A stretch of DNA of 56,508 nucleotides from an uncultured Bacilli bacterium (GTDB lineage: Bacteria; Bacillota_I; Bacilli_A; RF39; UBA660). The stretch is from NCBI GenBank assembly GCA_934130235.1, contig CAKOXU010000002.1, forward strand, positions 1-56,508, given 5' to 3'. Below are positions 51,009 through 56,508 of the stretch, piece by piece. Below the pieces are notes generated by a model. The model was not told the origin of the DNA and made no database searches. It saw only the letters and a list, made by a program, of their open reading frames with translations. Numbering within the stretch: the stretch's first letter is position 1; each line of letters starts with the position of its first letter. The position numbers and the translations under genes were made by a program.

Positions 51009-51674
51009 ATTTTTAACTATCTCAAACAATTCATTATTTATATCATCAACACTTCTAGGCTTATTCATCTCACTGCATTCAATAGTTTTAAAGTCATAAA
51101 GTTCTGATATTTCAACATACGCAGTCTCAGCGCATTTTAAATGACTAATAGATTTTTCGTGTTCATCTGCTGCTTCACTTCTATTTTCTTTTAACTTCAA
51201 AGATACTTCTGTTGGCATGTGCAGAAATACTTTTATGTCTGCTTCAGGCAATTTAAGTAAAGAAAACTCTAAAGTTTCTAGCCATTTATACATCTTATAT
51301 CTCTCAGATTTCTCTTTTATTTTTCCACCTTGATGTGCCATATTTGAATACATATATCTATCCAATATAACATTATAGCCTTCAGATAAACATTTTAAAA
51401 TTTTTTTTATATTATATTTTCTATCGGCTGCGAAATACAAAGATGCAACAAACGGATCTACATTTACCGCACCTTCTTCAAAAATACACTCACCTATTTG
51501 AGGTTTACCTAAATACGGTCCTCCTATTATTTTTCCAGTTGGTGTATCATAAAATGGAAAGCTAAATCTTCTGCACTTAATATGCATACTATTCAACTTT
51601 TCTATTAATCTCTTAGTTTGTGTTTCTTTACCACTACAGTCGGTACCCTCTATTACAATTATTTTACCTCTCAT
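51000..51674 (-). CDS. tmk: Thymidylate kinase (dTMP kinase family)
   Basis: A 224-residue kinase with the P-loop GTDCSGKETQTKRL, where the family usually has GxDGxGKSTQ, the DRY motif in VILDRYMYSNMAHQ, and EKSISHLKCAETAY. It phosphorylates dTMP to dTDP. The P-loop variant GTDCSGKET and a GG-linker (AHQGGK) are divergent, so a related dNMP kinase is possible. It directly follows an unknown gene upstream. Confidence 0.85.
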   Translation of the reverse strand: MRGKIIVIEGTDCSGKETQTKRLIEKLNSMHIKCRRFSFPFYDTPTGKIIGGPYLGKPQIGECIFEEGAVNVDPFVASLYFAADRKYNIKKILKCLSEGYNVILDRYMYSNMAHQGGKIKEKSERYKMYKWLETLEFSLLKLPEADIKVFLHMPTEVSLKLKENRSEAADEHEKSISHLKCAETAYVEISELYDFKTIECSEMNKPRSVDDINNELFEIVKNAL

Positions 51675-51682
51675 AAGATCAC

Positions 51683-52234
51683 CTAATACTTAAAATTAAT
51701 ATTTATAGTATAATCAGTATCTTTACTTGAAACTATAGATACTCCTTGTATTATATCATTTTCTATATTTAAATATGCAATTCCATCATCAGTTGTATTT
51801 ATAACTTTATTTAAGTTTTTACTCTTGATTTTTCCCGTATATCCATTCTTAGATTTCTTAACATCAGTAATATATTTTAATAAATCTATATAAATACTAT
51901 AATTAGAATATTCAAAACTATCTACTTGTTCAGTAGCCATATAATACTTTTTATCATAATATTGATAAAAGTTATTTTCTCCGTTTTTATATACATCTAA
52001 AACAAAATTATCTTTTTCGATCATGTAATTTAGGCTGATATCAGATACTTCATCACCTATTCTACTTATTTGTACATTTAATGTATATTCATTCATAGAG
52101 TCTATCTTTTCTTTAGTTAATTTATAATAATCTAATTGTTTTTTTAGACCTTTCGATTTATTAAATAATAATAGAGTTATACATAGTCCTATTACTAACA
52201 AAATAATTATACCTATTAAAATCTTTTTCTTCAT
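51683..52234 (-). CDS. Membrane-anchored unknown protein
   Basis: A 183-residue protein with one N-terminal membrane helix (about residues 3-22) and an outer beta-rich domain. It resembles small lipoprotein-like sensors in layout, but has no lipobox cysteine. The start is the ATG at 52234 behind GGTGAT; an upstream in-frame ATG (52258) lies at the -10 of the promoter, whose TATAAT it overlaps. No family is recognised. The tmk gene follows nine bases later. Confidence 0.6.
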   Translation of the reverse strand: MKKKILIGIIILLVIGLCITLLLFNKSKGLKKQLDYYKLTKEKIDSMNEYTLNVQISRIGDEVSDISLNYMIEKDNFVLDVYKNGENNFYQYYDKKYYMATEQVDSFEYSNYSIYIDLLKYITDVKKSKNGYTGKIKSKNLNKVINTTDDGIAYLNIENDIIQGVSIVSSKDTDYTININFKY

Positions 52235-52249
52235 ATCATCACCAATTAA

Positions 52250-52278
52250 ATTATACATAAAAAGAAAGATTTTGTCTA
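52250..52278 (-). promoter_or_regulatory. Promoter of the unknown-tmk operon
   Basis: -35 TAGACA (52273-52278), 17-bp spacer and -10 TATAAT (52250-52255). It rules out the start at 52258. Confidence 0.8.
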
Positions 52279-52285
52279 TCCCTAC

Positions 52286-53206
52286 TTAAGCTAAAATAGG
52301 GATTTCTATATACACAGTTGTTCCTTTGCCTAAAGACGATACATAATTAATCTTTCCATTATGAGCCCATATTATCTCATAACTTAAACTAACTCCAAGA
52401 CCCGTACCTCTACTCTTTGTAGTAAAAAATGGTTCCTTTATTTTTTTCAATGTTTTTTCATCCATACCTTGTCCATTGTCTTCTACAATTATGTTAAACT
52501 TATTATTATTTATTCTAGTTTTAACATTAATAATTCCTTTTTCATCTATTGCTTCTATACTATTTTTAATTACATTTATAATTACTTGACTAAGTCTATT
52601 ATAATCACCCTTTATATATACTTCATCATCTAATATATCTGTATTAAGTCTTATTTGCTTTTCTTCTATTAAATTAGATAATTTTTTTATTTGCTCCTCA
52701 ACTAGCATATTAATATCCATTATATCCGCATTTATATTTATTTTGTTTATAAGCAAAAAATCCTGAAGTAATATTAAAAGTCGTTCTATTTCAGACCTTA
52801 TTATAGGAATATACTTTTGAACCTGTTTAGAATCATCCATATTAAGCATATCTAAGTATCCCTTTATAACCGCAATTGGATTTTTAATTTCATGAGTTAT
52901 TTTAAATAGGGATAATTGTATTTGATTATTATTAATAAGTTCATTATAAGTTAATTTATCTTTTAGTATTTTTGTTCCAAGAAAATACATAATATATATA
53001 AATATACATAAGAATAATACACTTATTATATTCATACTATCTATAGAACCTAGTCTATATACTAAAAGAAAAGAACCTAATACAGATACAAAAAAACATA
53101 ATTTTTGGTATCTAATATTTTTATTAGTATACAAGAATATTAAATATATAGATATAGGGAATAAAACCAATATAGAGTTTAATAATAATATTTCAAAATC
53201 ATTCAT
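52286..53206 (-). CDS. Sensor histidine kinase resembling sporulation kinases
   Basis: A 306-residue kinase with about four N-terminal membrane helices (up to residue 85) and no sizeable outer domain. The dimerisation helix has FKITHEIKNPIAVIKGYLDML (H at about 107). The HATPase domain shows NVIKNSIEAI, VEDNGQGMD, EPFFTTKSRGTGLG. The HEIKNP-x-IKGYL pattern and small membrane part resemble KinB/KinD/KinE, which feed phosphate into the Spo0F/Spo0A route. No response regulator is adjacent, as for sporulation kinases. The ATG at 53206 is preferred over the TTG at 53209. Its promoter carries two Spo0A-like boxes. Strong but not conclusive. Confidence 0.82.
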   Translation of the reverse strand: MNDFEILLLNSILVLFPISIYLIFLYTNKNIRYQKLCFFVSVLGSFLLVYRLGSIDSMNIISVLFLCIFIYIMYFLGTKILKDKLTYNELINNNQIQLSLFKITHEIKNPIAVIKGYLDMLNMDDSKQVQKYIPIIRSEIERLLILLQDFLLINKININADIMDINMLVEEQIKKLSNLIEEKQIRLNTDILDDEVYIKGDYNRLSQVIINVIKNSIEAIDEKGIINVKTRINNNKFNIIVEDNGQGMDEKTLKKIKEPFFTTKSRGTGLGVSLSYEIIWAHNGKINYVSSLGKGTTVYIEIPILA

Positions 53207-53221
53207 CAAATCACCGTAATA

Positions 53222-53227
53222 AGTATA
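53222..53227 (-). promoter_or_regulatory. Extended -10 promoter of the sensor kinase
   Basis: TGATATACT lies 16 bp upstream of the ATG; the tandem Spo0A-like boxes lie just upstream, over the -35 position. Confidence 0.6.
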
Positions 53228-53236
53228 TCAATTATA

Positions 53237-53255
53237 TTTGTCGAATTTTGTCGAA
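53237..53255 (+). promoter_or_regulatory. Tandem Spo0A-type boxes upstream of the sensor kinase
   Basis: TTTGTCGAATTTTGTCGAA: two perfect TGTCGAA boxes 10 bp apart (one helical turn), as in many Spo0A targets. They overlap the -35 region of the kinase promoter. Confidence 0.65.
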
Positions 53256-53272
53256 AAATATCTAAATAAATA

Positions 53273-53294
53273 AAAAAAAGTAGAAAACTACTTT
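53273..53294 (-). terminator. Terminator of the EIIB-like gene
   Basis: Stem AAAGTAG / CTACTTT with a 4-nt loop and T-tract; it overlaps the TAG stop at 53288. Confidence 0.85.
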
Positions 53295-53599
53295 AATTCA
53301 TTAATATACTTTTTTATCTGTTTAGCGCTCGGACCTAAAATAATCTTTAATTGATTATCTATTTCAACTATTCCCTGCGCTCCCATTCTTTGAATTCCTT
53401 CTTTATTAGCCTTTGATACATCTTTTAGATTAACTATGAATCTAGATTTGTTAAATTCATAATCTAAAACATTATCCTTACCTCCTAATAACATTATTAA
53501 TTTATTTGCCTCTAATTTAAAATCTTTTCTAGTTGAACGTGCAATCGCTACTGCTATAATAAGACATATTATAATTATAATTATATATTCAATCCTCAT
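53288..53599 (-). CDS. Membrane-anchored PTS EIIB-like domain without the phospho-cysteine
   Basis: A 103-residue protein with one N-terminal membrane helix (residues about 4-22) and a domain matching PTS glucose-type EIIB: MLLGGKDNV, VNLKDVSKAN, IQRMGAQGIVEIDNQLKIILGP. The phosphorylated cysteine of the family (in CxTRLR) is replaced by asparagine (N50, in FNKSRF). No EIIC or EIIA gene is near, so it is not a sugar transporter part. A sensing or scaffold role is possible. The ATG at 53599 is chosen over a GTG nine bases upstream, with AGGTGATT before it. Confidence 0.75.
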   Translation of the reverse strand: MRIEYIIIIIICLIIAVAIARSTRKDFKLEANKLIMLLGGKDNVLDYEFNKSRFIVNLKDVSKANKEGIQRMGAQGIVEIDNQLKIILGPSAKQIKKYINELK

Positions 53600-53706
53600 A
53601 TTAATCACCTATATAATTATACTATACTTTTAAAAAAAAATAAATATTTTATATTTTTAATTGTATATTTAATTTTTTTAGTATAAAATAATAAATGGTG
53701 AGATAC

Positions 53707-54831
53707 ATGAAATTAATAAAAAACTTTAAAATAGATATTAGTATACTTATATGTATTTTACTATTGTGTATAATAAGTTTAATATCAATAAACTCCGCAC
53801 AATATCTGATAGATGATAAAACACTAGTATTTAAACAAATTCTTTGGTATACATTAGGATTTATAGTAGCTTTTATAATTATGATTATAGGAAATAAATC
53901 ACTAATTAAATATTCTTATATTATGTATATAATTGGGATAATATTATTAATATTAGTTTTATTCTTCGGTGCAGATATAAATAATAGTAAATGCTGGTTT
54001 AAAATACCAGGTATAGGTAATTTTCAACCTAGTGAATTTATGAAAATAATATTAATATTAGTATTAAGTAATCAAATAGATAAATTTAGAGAAAATAATC
54101 CATCTCCTAGTGTTAAAGACGAATTTATATTTTTATTAAAAATAATGATTATAGTATTAATACCTAGTATACTTACATTTTTGGAACCCGATACTGGTGT
54201 TGTATTAATATATTTATTAATAACATTTATTATGTTACTAATAAGTGGTGTGAGATATAGATGGTTTATACTTGTAATAAGTATATTATTACTATCTATT
54301 GGAACAATATTAGGACTATACTTTTTAAACAATGATTTATTTATAAAAATATTTGGTTCTAGTTTCTTTCTTAGAATAGATAGATTATTGGATTGGTCAA
54401 ATGGATCTGGATATCAATTAGAACAAGGAATTACTTCTATAGGGTCTGCAGGACTACTAGGTTTTGGGCTTAATAAGACACCTATATACTTTCCAGAGCC
54501 TCAAACTGATTTTATATTTGCTGTATACTCAAATAATTTTGGATTTATAGGATCAGTAATACTGATATCAGTACTTACAATATTTGATATAAAATTAATA
54601 AAATTGGCAATTGAGTCTGAAAAAAATATTAATAAATATTTAATAGCCGGTATAGTTGGTATGCTTATATATCAGCAAGTTCAAAATATAGGTATGACAA
54701 TAGGTTTAATGCCTATTACAGGTATCACATTACCTTTTATATCATATGGTGGATCTAGCTTACTTAGTTATATGATTATGATTGGTATTATATTTAATAT
54801 TTCAAAAGAAAATATTATTTATAGAAATTAA
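53707..54831 (+). CDS. RodA/FtsW-family lipid II polymerase (SEDS)
   Basis: A 374-residue SEDS protein with about ten membrane helices. Key motifs: GIGNFQPSEFMKI near residue 115, LEPDTGVVLIYL near 160, the long middle loop, GFIGSVILI, and the late PITGITLPFISYGGSSLL (near residue 343). SEDS proteins polymerise glycan strands from lipid II with a partner transpeptidase. The sequence looks like RodA more than FtsW, but it could be SpoVE-like. The ATG at 53707 is behind GGTGAGA; the one 12 bases upstream lacks this spacing. It is the only plus-strand gene in this part. Confidence 0.9.
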   Translation: MKLIKNFKIDISILICILLLCIISLISINSAQYLIDDKTLVFKQILWYTLGFIVAFIIMIIGNKSLIKYSYIMYIIGIILLILVLFFGADINNSKCWFKIPGIGNFQPSEFMKIILILVLSNQIDKFRENNPSPSVKDEFIFLLKIMIIVLIPSILTFLEPDTGVVLIYLLITFIMLLISGVRYRWFILVISILLLSIGTILGLYFLNNDLFIKIFGSSFFLRIDRLLDWSNGSGYQLEQGITSIGSAGLLGFGLNKTPIYFPEPQTDFIFAVYSNNFGFIGSVILISVLTIFDIKLIKLAIESEKNINKYLIAGIVGMLIYQQVQNIGMTIGLMPITGITLPFISYGGSSLLSYMIMIGIIFNISKENIIYRN

Positions 54832-54860
54832 AAAAAGAAATAGTTTTCTATTTCTTTTTT
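54830..54860. terminator. Bidirectional terminator between rodA and the GNAT genes
   Basis: AAAAAAGAAATAG / CTATTTCTTTTTT with a 4-nt loop between converging genes; A- and T-tracts on both strands. Confidence 0.9.
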
Positions 54861-54876
54861 ATATAATAGTATTCTT

Positions 54877-55380
54877 TTATGGGCACCTATATAAATTCTC
54901 TTTATAAGTTTTATCCATTAAATTAAAATCACATTCTTTTATAAATATACAGCCCATTTTTTTATAAAAATTATTAGATGGGTTTTCTTTTATACAGCTT
55001 ACTATATTAGTTTCATATGTTTTTTTTAATATATTATTAGCAGCCATAAATAATTGTTTTCCTATTCCCTTTTTTATCACTTCATTTTTTACATATAAAG
55101 CCATAATTTCTCCATGATTTTCATAACCTGCTTTTATTGCTTTTCCTATCTTACAGAATCCAACTACTTCATTGTTGAACACTGCAACTAAATAATTATT
55201 ATTATTTTTAATATTTTCTTGTATTCGTAATATAGTATTTTTCATACTCTCTTCATCACTTAAACTATTTAAAAAATCTTTAGGGAAAATATTTTTATAT
55301 GTTTTTTGCCAGCTACCAATATTTATTTTTGCAATACTTTCTGCATCTGAAAATATTGCTTTTCTTATATTTAACTTCAT
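54877..55380 (-). CDS. GNAT-family N-acetyltransferase (1)
   Basis: A 167-residue single GNAT domain. The start LNIRKAIFSDAESIAKIN and the acetyl-CoA-binding motif VKKGIGKQLF (VIKKGIGKQLFMAAN near residue 98) are typical. The late motif ENPSNNFYKKMGCIF fits the family. The acceptor is unknown. It is the last gene in a run of three acetyltransferases on the same strand. Confidence 0.85.
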   Translation of the reverse strand: MKLNIRKAIFSDAESIAKINIGSWQKTYKNIFPKDFLNSLSDEESMKNTILRIQENIKNNNNYLVAVFNNEVVGFCKIGKAIKAGYENHGEIMALYVKNEVIKKGIGKQLFMAANNILKKTYETNIVSCIKENPSNNFYKKMGCIFIKECDFNLMDKTYKENLYRCP

Positions 55381-55391
55381 CGAACAATCTC

Positions 55392-55877
55392 CTAATTAAT
55401 TTTTTTAATAACCCTATTCATTCTATTGTTATACCCTTTATTACTATAAAAACTAAAGGCTTTTTTATTATATGCAAATACATCTATCAATATATATTCA
55501 CAATTCATACTTTTAAAATAACTTTCCATTTTATTCATAAGTATATTTCCTATACCTTTACTTCTTACATTCTTAGAAACTATTAATTCAGTTATTTCCC
55601 CTCTTTTAGGGCATTTGTAATCTAAATAATCATATTCATCATATGGAAAAATACAGCCCATAATTAATCCTATGGCTTTTTCATCTTCAACCGCTAGATA
55701 ACATTTACCATTATTATTTTTAACTTCTTCTAAATCTAATAAAGCCATTTTATCTCTATAATCTTTATGAAGACAATCCAAATTATCTTTATCAATGGAT
55801 ATAATATATTCTTCTAATTCAACCAATAAATCTTTTACATCATCTAGATATTTATCCTCATATTCTACTATTTTCAT
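55392..55877 (-). CDS. GNAT-family N-acetyltransferase (2)
   Basis: A 161-residue GNAT domain. The acetyl-CoA loop is VRSKGIGNILMNKM near residue 110, and KKAFSFYSNKGYNN follows near the end. It overlaps the next upstream gene by 20 bp, so they are cotranslated. The acceptor is unknown. Confidence 0.85.
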   Translation of the reverse strand: MKIVEYEDKYLDDVKDLLVELEEYIISIDKDNLDCLHKDYRDKMALLDLEEVKNNNGKCYLAVEDEKAIGLIMGCIFPYDEYDYLDYKCPKRGEITELIVSKNVRSKGIGNILMNKMESYFKSMNCEYILIDVFAYNKKAFSFYSNKGYNNRMNRVIKKIN

Positions 55878-56475
55878 TATTAAAATAATCCTCTCTAGTT
55901 AATTCATATTTAGAGAAAGTTAATAGTCCATTATAAAAGGTATAAGGTGATTCATCTACTACTTCTCCAACTTTATTAAATCTTAATTTTTCAAATATTC
56001 TACAAGATGCTATATTATCTTTTACTGCACAAGAGGAAATACCATTTATTTCTACATCTTTAAGCATATAATCTATCATCGCTTTAGCAGCTTCTGTTGC
56101 ATAGCCTTTTCCTTGATAAGCCGGATCAATGTACCAACCTACATCACGAATTGTTATATCTTCTCCACTTTCTTGAGCAGATACTTGTCCTATTATTTCT
56201 TCATGACCACTATTGGTGTATTCAGTTTTTAAGAATACACTCCATACAAATACATCATTATTATCTGCTTTAAGAACTTTAGACCTATAAAACTTCTCTT
56301 GATTTTTCCAAGTCCAATGATCAGGGTTATTTGCATGCTTTTTAGCACCTACTAAATACCATTTATTTACTTCTGGTATCATTAATATCTCCCATAATCT
56401 TTTTTGTTCTTTCATCCTAGAACTTCTTAAAATTAGTCTTTCTGTTTCTATTGTTTTACTACCAATCAGATTCAT
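55858..56475 (-). CDS. GNAT-family N-acetyltransferase (RimJ/RimL-like) (3)
   Basis: A 205-residue acetyltransferase. It begins IETERLILRSSRMKE, the usual opening of RimJ/RimL-type enzymes, and has the motif YQGKGYATEAAKAMIDY near residue 125 with ASCRIFEKLRFNKVGEV near 165. Such enzymes acetylate ribosomal protein ends or small molecules. It lies upstream of two other GNAT genes and ends the window. Confidence 0.88.
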   Translation of the reverse strand: MNLIGSKTIETERLILRSSRMKEQKRLWEILMIPEVNKWYLVGAKKHANNPDHWTWKNQEKFYRSKVLKADNNDVFVWSVFLKTEYTNSGHEEIIGQVSAQESGEDITIRDVGWYIDPAYQGKGYATEAAKAMIDYMLKDVEINGISSCAVKDNIASCRIFEKLRFNKVGEVVDESPYTFYNGLLTFSKYELTREDYFNNENSRI

Positions 56476-56508
56476 ATTATCACCTCGCTATTTTAATGAT
56501 TTTATTAT

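Noticed and set aside
54877..56475. Three GNAT genes as a resistance or toxin-modification island
   Set aside because: They are unlike each other and carry no acceptor-specific motif; runs of GNAT genes are common, so no special function is claimed.

Overview
This is a very AT-rich window in which almost every gene lies on the minus strand; only a TspO-like gene and a rodA/ftsW gene are on the plus strand. The gene content suggests a low-GC, fermentative, anaerobic Firmicute: pyruvate formate-lyase, HrcA/CIRCE heat-shock control, a lipoteichoic-acid-synthase-like enzyme, a Bce-type peptide-resistance module and a sigma-F/SpoIIAA pair. Small compact genes and divergent sequences fit an uncultured gut Bacilli lineage (RF39/Erysipelotrichia-like); that placement is inference. 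TGA is used as a stop (bceR-like, tetR and PAP2 genes), so this is the standard code and not the Mycoplasma code.

Layout by coordinate. 115-5780: a Bce-type two-component system and ABC transporter ending in a VanZ-RDD fusion. 5844-10186: a TetR-controlled ABC exporter with LiaF-like and DUF4097 proteins. 10257-11576: a group-2-like sigma-70 factor. 11653-12764: an isolated holin/endolysin cassette. 12833-14117: PAP2 phosphatase and VanZ. 14139-17171: two PlsC-like acyltransferases around an acyl-activating enzyme, downstream of tRNA-Ser(GCU). 17364-18357: sigma-F-like factor and a degenerate SpoIIAA-like protein with no SpoIIAB between them. 18432-19703: three unknown genes. 19757-24164: clpC, a tiny Cse60-like gene, an M23 hydrolase and a YgjP-like metalloprotease. 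24336-31855: mraY, two different murE genes, a membrane-anchored unknown, fmt and a CtpE-like P-type ATPase. 31923-38277: pflA, pflB, ligA, cca and hup. 38434-44989: dnaJ, pepF, dnaK, grpE and hrcA behind a double CIRCE. 45026-50928: rhomboid protease, tspO, tex and an LTA-synthase-like gene. 51000-56475: tmk, an unknown, a sensor kinase with tandem Spo0A-like boxes, a phosphosite-less EIIB-like protein, rodA and three GNAT acetyltransferases.

Two themes stand out. One is cell-envelope synthesis and defence (Bce, Lia-like, PAP2, VanZ, MraY/MurE, LtaS, RodA, M23). The other is a partial sporulation-type circuit: a sigma-F homologue beside a SpoIIAA homologue whose phosphoserine is gone and whose kinase is missing, a Cse60 homologue, Spo0A-like boxes, and a sensor kinase resembling sporulation kinases. 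The GrpE protein has a metallothionein-like 12-cysteine N-terminus. Promoters almost always carry an extended -10 (TGnTATAAT). Many operons end in terminators that overlap the last stop codon. Several start codons were moved downstream of the longest reading frame where a clear ribosome-binding site, promoter or operator decides the start.
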